From DASVCS01 sp036381495 (GTDB taxonomy: Bacteria; Gemmatimonadota; Gemmatimonadetes; Longimicrobiales; RSA9): DNA of 64,000 nucleotides. Shown here in pieces: positions 38,542 through 46,443 of the stretch. The notes under the pieces were generated by a model. The model searched no databases. It was not told the DNA's origin and was given only the letters and a program-made list of their open reading frames with translations. The stretch spans positions 62,001-126,000 of the forward strand of contig DASVCS010000159.1 of NCBI GenBank assembly GCA_036381495.1, in the 5' to 3' direction. The position numbers and the translations under genes are program-made. Numbering within the stretch: the stretch's first letter is position 1; the number at the start of each line of letters is the position of its first letter.

Positions 38542-41055
38542 TCATCGCCATGCGCGCCGCTTGCGCTGCTGCTCGATCAGCACGCCGACGGCGAGTGCGA
38601 GGAACGTGATCATCGTCACGGCGCTTCCGATACGGAACGCGAGAGGATCGTAGTGGAGCCGAAGCCGGTGATGGCCGGCGGGGATCTCCATTCCCATGAA
38701 CGCGACATCGGTCGGGAGCAGTTCGCGGGGCTGCCCATCGAGCGTCGCGTGCCAGCCGCGCGAGAAGGCCGACCGGATGACCAGGAATCCTGGTGTGCGT
38801 CGGTTCAGGTCGAGGATGACCTCGTCGAATCGCGAGGGACGCGCGTCGATCGTGCCGTGCGCATCGAGCGGCGCGCCCAGGTGTGGCCGGATCCTCGATT
38901 CCGCGGTGGACGCTTCGACCACCGCCTCTCGTCGGAAATCCAACTCCGGCCGTCGGAGCGCCGCGGCGGCGGCATCCGGCGTCGCGACGAGGTGGACCCG
39001 TTCGACGAAGAACGCGGCGGGCAGCGGGTCGGGGTTCTCCAGGATCGCAACGCGCCCATCCTCCCACGCGAGGTTGGAGAATTGCCGGAGGATTCCGGCA
39101 CCCGCGAGGCGGTCGCGACCGACGTCAGCGGTGATGAGATAGTCGACGCCGAGGAGGTCGACGAGTGGATCACCGGGATCCTCGAGCAGGACCCAGTCTT
39201 CCCCCGGGTCGTTGCGCGGCGGTGCGCCCTCGTTGATCAGATCCATCAACTTCCGCCAGCGAGAAGAGTACAGGACGTTGTAACCCTCGACCGAATCGAG
39301 CCCGTAGACCAGATGGCTCGCGCCCGCCATCGGCTTGCGTCCGTCGATCGGGTAAGTCGCGATTCGACTCCCCGCAGCCTGTCGAAGATACGTCGTCACC
39401 GGGGTCGTCGGGTAGACGTCCTCCGCCGGAAGGGTCGGCTGGACGCCGTGCAGTGCCACGGTCAGCTCGACCGCCGTGAGTCCGACGATGGCCAGACGCA
39501 GGCGCGGCGAGGGCTGCATTCGCAGGGCGGGCAGCAGCAGTAGCGCGGCGCACCACCCCGCGAGGCCGCGTCGCAGCGCATCCGGATCCGCCGCGTCGAC
39601 GCGGCTCGCCGTCCAGATCGCGCCGAGCCCCAGCAGCGCCGCCGCGGCGAGCACGACTCGCCAATCGATCCGCAGCCGAGCACGGCTCAGCGCATCGACG
39701 CCGTATGCCGACAACACGCTGGCGGCGAAGACGTAGACCAGGCGGAGCCGGCCGGGCTCCGTCCAACGCATCCCCGGCAACTGGTTCACCAGGTCCCACA
39801 CGGGCAGGCGCCAGCACAGGGCCAGGCCGGCGGCGGCGGCGGCGACCCAGAACCAGACCTCGCCGCGCCGCGCGGACATCACCGGCGCGAGGACGGCCAA
39901 CAGCAGCGGCACTGCACCGATGTAGATCGTCGACTCGCCGAGGTTCGGCGGCGGCGCGGCGAACCGAAGCGAGCCGGGGAGCGCCAGCACCGGCACGACG
40001 GCCGTGGTCAGGGTCCCCAGGACCTGCGCGGGGTCCACGGCGCCACGGAGCCCGGCGAGCAGTGTTGCGATCGCGGAGCGATCCGGTCCGCCCCGGATCC
40101 CCGGACCGCCCGCCTCGCCGAGCAGGAACGCCGCGAACGGGAGCACCAGGATCGCGGCGGCGGCGACCCCCGCGGCCAGCGCCGCGAGCCCCGGCAACAC
40201 CGCGCGCAAGCGCGTGCCCGGCCGAGAGCCGTGGCGGCGCGCCGCGAAGGCCGTGAAGATCACCGCGAACACCAGCACGTGCGCCGTCGTCTCGATGTGG
40301 CCGGCGAAGAGCGAGAACGCGACGAAGCCGGCCACGAGCGCGGCATCGAGCATCGGCCGCCTCCCCTCGAGCAGGCGATCGATGCCCCACAGAATCCAGG
40401 GGAGCCAGGCGGCCGCCACGCTCATCGGCCGGCCGAGCCAGAGGATGAACCAGCCGCCGAAAGAAAAGGCCAGTGCAGCGATCAATCCACCCGCGGCGGG
40501 GAGTCGAAGACGGCGCGTGAGTGCCAGCATGCCGGCGCCGGCGATGCCCACGCTCAGAACCGCCCGGAGGGTCCCCGCCCGGTGCGGGCCGAAGAGGAGG
40601 CCGGCCACGAAGGCGACGGGATCGAGGACCGCCGTCTGATCCAGCGCAAGGTGCGGCGTCCCACCGGCGCTGAGGGGGTTCCACAGCGGGAACTCGCCCC
40701 GGGCGAACGCCTGGAAGTTGAAGACCAGCCACGGGTGGAACTGGTACACTCGGTCCCAACCCATCAGCACATTCGACGGCCGCGCCGGCAGGGCGCCCGG
40801 CGCGCCGGCAGCGAAGACGGGGTCGAGGTAGACGAGGAAGTCGAAGGGGAGCAGGACCCCGCCGCCGAACAACGCGTGCGCGAAGTACACCGCGACGACG
40901 GCGGCGAAGAACGCCGCAGCACCGCCGTAGCCGGTGTGCGCACGCGCCCCCGCGGCCAGGACGCGACGGACGAGGGCGGAACCACGCCATCCATTCCGTC
41001 GCGATGCCCGGACGGAGCGTCGCTCATCGGCTGCGAGCGCGCGGACCCTGCTCAT
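38542..41055 (-). CDS. YfhO-family multi-spanning membrane protein
   Basis: An 837-residue protein with about a dozen hydrophobic segments over the first two-thirds and a large C-terminal extracytoplasmic domain. Features such as PLWNPLSAGGTPHLALDQTA, FSFGGWFILWLGRP, GMRWTEPGRLRLVYVFAAS and LVIRSAFSRGWHATLDGQPREL are typical of YfhO (GT-C fold, linked to glycosylation of teichoic acid or envelope polymers in Firmicutes). In this phylum the function is unknown. The ATG at 41055 is chosen because a basic leader and the first membrane helix follow. It begins 57 bases after rfbB ends, so it may belong to the rhamnose unit. Confidence 0.85.
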   Translation of the reverse strand: MSRVRALAADERRSVRASRRNGWRGSALVRRVLAAGARAHTGYGGAAAFFAAVVAVYFAHALFGGGVLLPFDFLVYLDPVFAAGAPGALPARPSNVLMGWDRVYQFHPWLVFNFQAFARGEFPLWNPLSAGGTPHLALDQTAVLDPVAFVAGLLFGPHRAGTLRAVLSVGIAGAGMLALTRRLRLPAAGGLIAALAFSFGGWFILWLGRPMSVAAAWLPWILWGIDRLLEGRRPMLDAALVAGFVAFSLFAGHIETTAHVLVFAVIFTAFAARRHGSRPGTRLRAVLPGLAALAAGVAAAAILVLPFAAFLLGEAGGPGIRGGPDRSAIATLLAGLRGAVDPAQVLGTLTTAVVPVLALPGSLRFAAPPPNLGESTIYIGAVPLLLAVLAPVMSARRGEVWFWVAAAAAGLALCWRLPVWDLVNQLPGMRWTEPGRLRLVYVFAASVLSAYGVDALSRARLRIDWRVVLAAAALLGLGAIWTASRVDAADPDALRRGLAGWCAALLLLPALRMQPSPRLRLAIVGLTAVELTVALHGVQPTLPAEDVYPTTPVTTYLRQAAGSRIATYPIDGRKPMAGASHLVYGLDSVEGYNVLYSSRWRKLMDLINEGAPPRNDPGEDWVLLEDPGDPLVDLLGVDYLITADVGRDRLAGAGILRQFSNLAWEDGRVAILENPDPLPAAFFVERVHLVATPDAAAAALRRPELDFRREAVVEASTAESRIRPHLGAPLDAHGTIDARPSRFDEVILDLNRRTPGFLVIRSAFSRGWHATLDGQPRELLPTDVAFMGMEIPAGHHRLRLHYDPLAFRIGSAVTMITFLALAVGVLIEQQRKRRAWR

Positions 41056-41112
41056 GCACCTAGGATCGGCAGCACGGCCGCGAACCCTGAGCGGGCCGAA
41101 TGCCATCGACGG

Positions 41113-42138
41113 TCAGGTTCGCGAATGTGCCCATGCGCTGATCCGACGACGGCTGTCGTGGTAGGCGCCCTCGGCCGCCTCGCGCCACCAGCGCTCCGCG
41201 TCCCGGTACCATGCGACGGTCTCGCGCAGCCCCTCGTCGAAGCTCTTCTCCGGCGTCCACCCGAGTTCCCGCTCGGCGCGTGCGTAGCTCACGCTGTAGC
41301 GGCGGTCGTGCCCGGGTCGGTCGGCGACGAAGGTGATGAGCGCCTCGTCCGCGCCGGTCAGCGCCACGATCTGCCGGACCACTTCGATGTTCTCGCGCTC
41401 GGAACCTCCGCCCAGGTTGTAGACCGCGCCGCTCGCCCCGCGTTCGAGCGCGGCGAGGACGCCGCGGCAGTGGTCCTCGACGTGGATCCAGTCCCGTCGC
41501 TGCCGCCCGTCTCCGTAGACGGGGAGCGGGAGCCCGCGCAGCGCCGAAGTGACCATCAGCGGGATCAGCTTCTCGGGATGCTGGTACGGCCCGTAGTTGT
41601 TCGAGCAACGCGTGACGACGACGTCGAGGCCGTGCGTGTGGTGGAAGGCGAGCGCCATCTGGTCGGCCGCGGCCTTGCTCGCGCTGTAGGGCGAGCGTGG
41701 CGCGAGCGGCGTGCTCTCGGTGAACGGCGGGTCGTCCGGTCCAAGCGTGCCGTACACCTCGTCCGTGCCCATCTGAAGGTGCCGGATGCCGCCCACTTCG
41801 ACCGCCGCTTCGAGCAACACGAGGGTGCCCTCGACGTTCGTGCGCAGGAAGCCGCCGCCGTCGGAGATCGACCGGTCCACGTGCGTCTCCGCCGCGCAAT
41901 GGATGACGGCATCGAAGCGTTCGGTTCGGAACAGCTCCGCGACGAGCGTGCGGTCGGCGATGTCGCCGCGGACGTGCCGGTAGCGCGCACCTTCGGCGAT
42001 CCCCGCGAGGTTCTCGGGGTTGGCCGCGTAGGTCACGAGATCGAGGTTGACCACGCGCCAGCCGGGCCGCTCGCGGAGGATGCGGCGGATCAGGTTGCTG
42101 CCGATGAAGCCGAAACCGCCCGTGACGAGGACGTTCAT
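41113..42138 (-). CDS. rfbB: dTDP-glucose 4,6-dehydratase
   Basis: RfbB (RmlB) catalyses the second step of dTDP-L-rhamnose synthesis. The 341-residue protein has the NAD motif TGGFGFIGSNLIR, the TDEVYG motif with catalytic Asp-Glu, the YxxxK pair in PYSASKAAADQM, and SNNYGPYQHPEKLIPLM, DGRQRRDWIHVEDHC and RPGHDRRYSVSYA, all RmlB hallmarks. AAGGAGG lies about 13 bases before the ATG, a little far. It is grouped with rfbC and rfbA. Confidence 0.97.
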   Translation of the reverse strand: MNVLVTGGFGFIGSNLIRRILRERPGWRVVNLDLVTYAANPENLAGIAEGARYRHVRGDIADRTLVAELFRTERFDAVIHCAAETHVDRSISDGGGFLRTNVEGTLVLLEAAVEVGGIRHLQMGTDEVYGTLGPDDPPFTESTPLAPRSPYSASKAAADQMALAFHHTHGLDVVVTRCSNNYGPYQHPEKLIPLMVTSALRGLPLPVYGDGRQRRDWIHVEDHCRGVLAALERGASGAVYNLGGGSERENIEVVRQIVALTGADEALITFVADRPGHDRRYSVSYARAERELGWTPEKSFDEGLRETVAWYRDAERWWREAAEGAYHDSRRRISAWAHSRT

Positions 42139-42285
42139 CGGATCGGACGGTCCTCCTTTCCGGTCGCCATCGTCATCCCCTGTCGAGAGTCCGTGCGTCT
42201 ACCCGCGACTTCCCCTCGACGATACACCGCCCGACCCGGTGTGGGCCAATCCCGGCGGCGTCCGTCGGACCGCGCAGGTCCCCGT

Positions 42286-42843
42286 TCACTCGAAGGCATG
42301 CTGCAATTCCGCCAGCGGCGGCCAACGCCGATCCCTCTCCGAGAGTGTCGTCACATCGGCCACGGCCGGCCAGTCGATGCCGAGCGTCGGATCGTCCCAG
42401 CGCACGCCCCGCTCGTACTCGGGCGCGTAGAAGTCGGTCAGCTTGTAGAGGACCTCGGTGTCCGGCTCCAGGGTGCAGAAGCCGTGGGCGAAGCCGGGCG
42501 GGATATAGAGCTGGTTCCACTCCGCGGCGCTCAGGACGACGGCGACGTGTCGGCCGAAGGTGGGTGCGGCGCGACGCAGGTCGAGCGCGACGTCGTAGAT
42601 CGCGCCGCGACAGACCCGCACGAGCTTGCCCTGCGCCCGCGGCGCGAGCTGGAAGTGCAGGCCGCGCACCGTGCCGACGCGCGAGGAGTACGAGTGGTTC
42701 TCCTGCACGAACTCGGCAGTGATGCCCGCCTGCTCGAGGGCCCGTCGATCGAAGACCTGCGAGAGGAAACCACGCGCATCGCGGTGGCGTTGCGGCACCA
42801 GGACCTTCACGTCAGGGATGGCCGCGCGCGTCACCTGAAGCAT
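42286..42843 (-). CDS. rfbC: dTDP-4-dehydrorhamnose 3,5-epimerase
   Basis: RfbC (RmlC) is the third enzyme of dTDP-rhamnose synthesis. The 185-residue cupin contains HRDARGFLSQVFD, ENHSYSSRVGTVRGLHFQ (catalytic His in RGLHFQ), GKLVRVCRGAIYDVALDLR and YIPPGFAHGFCTLEPDTEVLYK, all conserved. The ATG at 42843 starts the first beta-strand; a GTG one codon earlier is possible. It lies 19 bases after rfbA. Confidence 0.97.
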   Translation of the reverse strand: MLQVTRAAIPDVKVLVPQRHRDARGFLSQVFDRRALEQAGITAEFVQENHSYSSRVGTVRGLHFQLAPRAQGKLVRVCRGAIYDVALDLRRAAPTFGRHVAVVLSAAEWNQLYIPPGFAHGFCTLEPDTEVLYKLTDFYAPEYERGVRWDDPTLGIDWPAVADVTTLSERDRRWPPLAELQHAFE

Positions 42844-42862
42844 CACGCCGGCGCCTTCCGCC

Positions 42863-43711
42863 TCACGATGTGCCACCCGCCGCCGCACGCCGCCTGGCGG
42901 ACGGCGATGAATCGGGGCCGCCGGTCCGACGCGACTCCGACTCGATGGCGTGCCGCGCCTGGGGATCGCCCGATTCCGGCACACGCCGGTTCTGCAACCG
43001 CGCGCGGCGGACGAGTGCACTCGCGCGGTAGAGACTGTCGAACGTGCCCGCATCCGTCCACCACCCCTCGAGCACCTCGTACGTCAGCGCGTCCCATTCG
43101 ATGTACCGGTTGTTCACGTCCGTGATCTCGAGCTCGCCACGGCCCGACGGCTTGAGCGTCCGGATGATGTCGAAGACGCGCGCATCGTACATGTACACGC
43201 CCGCGACCGCGAAACGCGAGGGCGGGTGCTCCGGTTTTTCGATGATATCGACCACGCGATCCGCGTCGAAGACCGGTACCCCGAAGCGCTCCGGGTCGGG
43301 GACCTCCTTCAGGAAGATCTTCGCGCCCTCGCCCTGATGACGGAAGCGCCGGACCGCCTCGGCGAGCGAGTCCTCGAACAGGTTGTCGCCCAGGATCACG
43401 ACCACCGGCCCGCCATCGGCGAAGTGCTCCGCCAGCGACAACGCCGCGCCGATCCCGCCCTCGCCCTCCTGGTATGCGTAGTTCAGGTGTTTGAGCCCGA
43501 ACTCCTTGCCGTTGCCCAGCAGCCGCAGGAACTCGCCGGCGTGGCTGCCCCCCGTCACCACCAGGATGTCGTCGATCCCCGCCTCGACCAGCTTCTCGAT
43601 CGGGTAGAAGATCATCGGCCGGTCGTAGACCGGGAGCAGGTGTTTGTTCGTCACCCGCGTGAGCGGGTGGAGCCGGGTACCGAGTCCGCCGGCGAGTACG
43701 ACGCCTTTCAT
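42863..43711 (-). CDS. rfbA: glucose-1-phosphate thymidylyltransferase
   Basis: RfbA (RmlA) makes dTDP-glucose from dTTP and glucose-1-phosphate. The 282-residue product begins KGVVLAGGLGTRLHPLT, with the nucleotide-binding GxGTRL motif, then HLLPVYDRPMIFYPIEKLVEAGI, LGDNLFEDSL, EKPEHPPSRFAVAG and GRGELEITDVNNRYI, all typical. WWTDAGTFDSLYRAS matches the allosteric/dTDP segment. The C-terminal 40 residues are Arg/Ser-rich and atypical. With rfbC and rfbB it forms an operon; rfbD lies 20 kb away at the right edge. Confidence 0.96.
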   Translation of the reverse strand: MKGVVLAGGLGTRLHPLTRVTNKHLLPVYDRPMIFYPIEKLVEAGIDDILVVTGGSHAGEFLRLLGNGKEFGLKHLNYAYQEGEGGIGAALSLAEHFADGGPVVVILGDNLFEDSLAEAVRRFRHQGEGAKIFLKEVPDPERFGVPVFDADRVVDIIEKPEHPPSRFAVAGVYMYDARVFDIIRTLKPSGRGELEITDVNNRYIEWDALTYEVLEGWWTDAGTFDSLYRASALVRRARLQNRRVPESGDPQARHAIESESRRTGGPDSSPSARRRAAAGGTS

Positions 43712-43846
43712 CGCGTCCCGTCCGTCAGAGTGAAAGCGGTGTCGGGAGGGGCCCCGCGCCCCTGAGACGGCGACGCGGGCGGGCGGAACGGCCCGGGCAT
43801 CGCCTCTCTCGCGCGAGGGAAGTTAACCCGAAGGACAGGGGTGGGA

Positions 43847-43862
43847 AACCCGTGCACGGGTT
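43847..43862. promoter_or_regulatory. perfect 16-base palindrome upstream of rfbACB
   Basis: AACCCGTGCACGGGTT reads the same on both strands and lies 136 bases before the rfbA start, in the gap after the pilA terminator. The gap of 246 bases also carries a GTTAAC-containing patch at 43821-43827. The palindrome is a plausible operator for the rhamnose operon, but no regulator is known and it could also form a small hairpin in RNA. Confidence 0.4.
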
Positions 43863-43896
43863 CGGGCATGGACTCGTCGGCGCTGAATGATCATCG

Positions 43897-43931
43897 GGGA
43901 AAGCGATGCGGGGCCCCGGGTGGGGCCCCGC
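43897..43931 (-). terminator. terminator downstream of pilA
   Basis: On the minus strand GCGGGGCCCC and GGGGCCCCGC form a perfect 10-bp stem with a four-base loop (43908-43931), followed by ATCGCTTTCC. It begins 27 bases after the pilA stop and separates pilA from the rhamnose genes. The T-run is weak but the stem is very stable. Confidence 0.75.
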
Positions 43932-43957
43932 ACTGCTCTCCTGGTCTACCACGAAGG

Positions 43958-44377
43958 TTATTCGGGCAGAGCGTCGCAGACCGGGACGCCCGAAGCGGTG
44001 ACCACGATGCCGCCCGCGGTCGAGGGGTTGGTCCCGACGGTGCCGAAGTACATCACGCACGAGAAGCCGGTCGGGAGGCCTTCGTGGGTGGCCGTGGCGA
44101 TCCACGACGGCGCATCCGACGTCGCGATGTCGATGCTCACCCCGTCACTGGGCGTCATCGGGAGATCTTCGAGATTCTCGGTGTACGCGTAGATCCCGCC
44201 CGAGTAATAGATCTCCTGCTGCGTGGCGAGGTTGTGGAGGTCCGACTTCATGGCGGACACATACGCGCGCTCACGGGTCTTGCTGAACTTCGGAATCGCG
44301 ATCGCGGCCAGGATGCCGATGATCACGACCACGATGAGCAGCTCGATCAGCGTGAAACCGTGCCGTTGCTTGAGCAT
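43958..44377 (-). CDS. pilA: type IV major pilin PilA
   Basis: PilA is the structural subunit of the type IV pilus. The 139-residue prepilin has a short leader MLKQRHG, the G/F cleavage site for PilD, and the highly conserved methylation helix FTLIELLIVVVIIGILAAIA with Glu12 (mature position 5). A globular domain of about 100 residues follows, with Cys107 and Cys134 probably forming the C-terminal disulfide. AGGAG is six bases before the ATG at 44377. The gene stands alone between its own sigma-54 promoter and a terminator. The small size and clean signature make it the likely major subunit, unlike the minor prepilins at 29.6-35.5 kb. Confidence 0.95.
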   Translation of the reverse strand: MLKQRHGFTLIELLIVVVIIGILAAIAIPKFSKTRERAYVSAMKSDLHNLATQQEIYYSGGIYAYTENLEDLPMTPSDGVSIDIATSDAPSWIATATHEGLPTGFSCVMYFGTVGTNPSTAGGIVVTASGVPVCDALPE

Positions 44378-44426
44378 ACGTCACTCCTGATTGGGTTCGC
44401 ACGGACAAGGAACGGGTGATTGGTTT

Positions 44427-44442
44427 GGCACATGCCGTGCCA
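44427..44442 (-). promoter_or_regulatory. sigma-54 (RpoN) promoter of pilA
   Basis: The minus strand reads TGGCACGGCATGTGCC. The invariant GG and GC of the -24/-12 consensus TGGCAC-N5-TTGCW are present with exactly the right spacing; the -12 box is GTGCC instead of TTGCA. The expected start near 44416 leaves a leader of about 39 bases before the pilA ATG. The PilR-like activator at 35788-37146 contains the GAFTGA loop required for such promoters. Confidence 0.8.
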
Positions 44443-44548
44443 GCCGACGAGATCCGGGGGAGTCGTCCGGCAAGGCTTTCCGATACAACCGGTTAGACTC
44501 TCCCGATTCACGGCGCTGCAGGCATGACGGCGACACCCACGTGTTGCA

Positions 44549-44569
44549 ATCTGCAAATCCGTTGCAGAT
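44549..44569. promoter_or_regulatory. candidate PilR enhancer site upstream of pilA
   Basis: A perfect inverted repeat ATCTGCAA-N5-TTGCAGAT lies about 115 bases upstream of the -24 element, the usual place for an NtrC-type activator site. A third TTGCA half-site overlaps it (44544-44556, TTGCA-N3-TGCAA), so the activator could bind as two dimers. The repeat abuts the stop codon of the TMTC-like gene. Binding by PilR is inference. Confidence 0.55.
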
Positions 44570-46443
44570 CACTGGGCCGACCGGAGCCAAGGCGCGACAC
44601 GCTCGAGGGTGAGCGTGTCGCGGACTCCGGCGGGCGCCCGCTCACGCGCCCGGTCGAGGGCCCACGCCGCGGCGGCGTTGCGACCCTGCTGAAAATGAAT
44701 CGAGGCGACCCTGTACCACGCGACCCACGAGACCTCGAAGTCTTCATCGCGGATGCCGGACATGGCCATGGCCTGGACGCGAGCACGGAACGCGGCGTCC
44801 CACTCGCCGAGGGCTGCGTGGGCGAGCGCCTTCTGATGGTAGAGGCCGACGGCCGGCGGCGCGTGCGCGAGTCCGTCCTCGATCATGCGCAACGCGTCAC
44901 GCGGGCGTTTCTGGTTGAGCAGACTCTGGCTGAGCAGGATATACGGCTCGGCCACTTGTGGGAAACGGGCGCGCGCGCGCTGTAAGACGGTCTCGGCTTC
45001 GACGGGGCGGCCGGCGTTGAGGAGCCGCAGGCCGAACTGGATGTTGAGCGAGTAGTGCGACGGTACGAGCGCGGCCGCGCGGCGGTAGAGATGGAGGCCG
45101 GCCTCCGTCTTCCCGTCGTCGATCAGCAGCCGGCCCAGGATCCATTGTGCGCGAAACGATTCGGGGTGGTGACGGAACAGGTCCCGAACGACGGTTTGGG
45201 TCGATTTCCAAACGGGATTACGGGTCCAGGTGCGCACCGCGCCGGCGGTGAGGGCGAGGAGAGCGAGCGCTGCGAGTACCGTCCGGCGGTGGGGTTGGTC
45301 GCGCCGGGTGTAACGCGCGAGGGCGCCGGCGGCAAGGGCGATCGCGACGGAGGGCAGGTAGAGCGTCCGCTCCGCCAGCATCACGCCGACCAGCACCAGG
45401 ATGTTGGAGACCGGGAGGATGGTGATGGCGAACCAGAGCACGGCGACGGAGATGAGCGGGGCACGGCGCCAGGCGGCGACCGCGGTGGCAAGCACGATCG
45501 CGCCGAGCGCGAGCCCGAGGCTGCCTTGAGTCGTCAGCCGGTCGACAGGGAGGATGACGGCGGGCCCGTAATCGGCCACGAGTTCGAGCGGGAAGAAGAG
45601 GAGTCGCGCGTACTCGGGCCAGATGCGTACGACCGTCGCGAGGCGCGCGGCGGTCGAGAGCGTGTCGAGCTCGGGGGCCGTGCCGGCGCCCAGCGGCACG
45701 CCGAGGACGTTCCAGCGGAGCGCGGCGTAGGCGGCTGCCGCGGCGGCGAGGCAGACGTAGCCGGGCGACTCGGCTCGAAGCCGATCGCGGAACCGCGTCT
45801 CGTGTCCCGGGGTGTCGGCGGGCCGCGCGGCTTCCAGGAGCAGGAGTACCGCCGGGAGCATGACCGCGTGCTCCTTGCTCGCGAGCGCGAGGAAGTAGCA
45901 CACGGCGAGGCCGGGAACGCGGAGCCACGGCGGGACGCCTCGCCGCAGGTACAACAGGCAGGCGGTCAGGAAGAAGAGTGCGGCCAGTAGTTCCGCGCGG
46001 CCGACCACGTTCGCGACGGCCTCGACGTGCACCGGATGCACGGCGAAGATCGCGCCGCCGAGCGTCGCGCCCGCCGTTCCGACGCCGAGTTCGAGAAGCA
46101 ACGCGAACACCAGCAGAGCGACGCCGGCGTGCAACAGCACGTTGACCGCGTGGAAGCCACGCGGGTGCCCGTTCCACAACGCCCAGTCCACCGCGTAGGT
46201 CGCCACGGTCAGCGGCCGGTAGAGCGCGGTGGCCGGCGGCGCGCCCGGCCAGTACGACGACAGGACCAGCTCGTCGAGGTGCTCGATGTCGTGGACGCCC
46301 GGGTTGTCCACGATGATCTCGGTGTCGTCGAACGCGAAGCCGTTCTGGAGCGTGTTCGCGTAGACGCCGACCGCGAGCGCGGCCACGGCCAGTGCACCGA
46401 GGAACCGGCTCGACGGCGTCCAACGCGGCCGACCGCGCATCAT
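44569..46443 (-). CDS. TMTC-like membrane protein with C-terminal TPR repeats
   Basis: A 624-residue protein with about ten membrane segments in residues 10-400 and tetratricopeptide repeats in the remainder (FRAQWILGRLLIDDGKTEAG, SLNIQFGLRLLNAGRPVEAE, AEPYILLSQSLLNQKRPRDA). The first loop FAFDDTEIIVDN has the acidic DD typical of GT-C transferases, and HPVHVEAVANVVGRAELL plus ASKEHAVMLP match DUF1736/TMTC proteins, which are O-mannosyltransferases in animals. Start at 46443 (ATG ATG) overlaps the preceding gene's stop. Its place right upstream of pilA raises the possibility of protein glycosylation, which is speculation. Confidence 0.82.
   Translation of the reverse strand: MMRGRPRWTPSSRFLGALAVAALAVGVYANTLQNGFAFDDTEIIVDNPGVHDIEHLDELVLSSYWPGAPPATALYRPLTVATYAVDWALWNGHPRGFHAVNVLLHAGVALLVFALLLELGVGTAGATLGGAIFAVHPVHVEAVANVVGRAELLAALFFLTACLLYLRRGVPPWLRVPGLAVCYFLALASKEHAVMLPAVLLLLEAARPADTPGHETRFRDRLRAESPGYVCLAAAAAAYAALRWNVLGVPLGAGTAPELDTLSTAARLATVVRIWPEYARLLFFPLELVADYGPAVILPVDRLTTQGSLGLALGAIVLATAVAAWRRAPLISVAVLWFAITILPVSNILVLVGVMLAERTLYLPSVAIALAAGALARYTRRDQPHRRTVLAALALLALTAGAVRTWTRNPVWKSTQTVVRDLFRHHPESFRAQWILGRLLIDDGKTEAGLHLYRRAAALVPSHYSLNIQFGLRLLNAGRPVEAETVLQRARARFPQVAEPYILLSQSLLNQKRPRDALRMIEDGLAHAPPAVGLYHQKALAHAALGEWDAAFRARVQAMAMSGIRDEDFEVSWVAWYRVASIHFQQGRNAAAAWALDRARERAPAGVRDTLTLERVAPWLRSAQ

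Noticed and set aside
40231..43125. Open plus-strand frame of 964 codons over the YfhO and rfb genes
   Set aside because: Antisense shadow of YfhO, rfbB and rfbC; no recognisable domain and no ribosome site.
44549..44569. Palindrome upstream of pilA as terminator of the TMTC-like gene
   Set aside because: The stem is only 8 bp, begins at the stop codon and has no T-run; its position relative to the sigma-54 element fits an activator site better.
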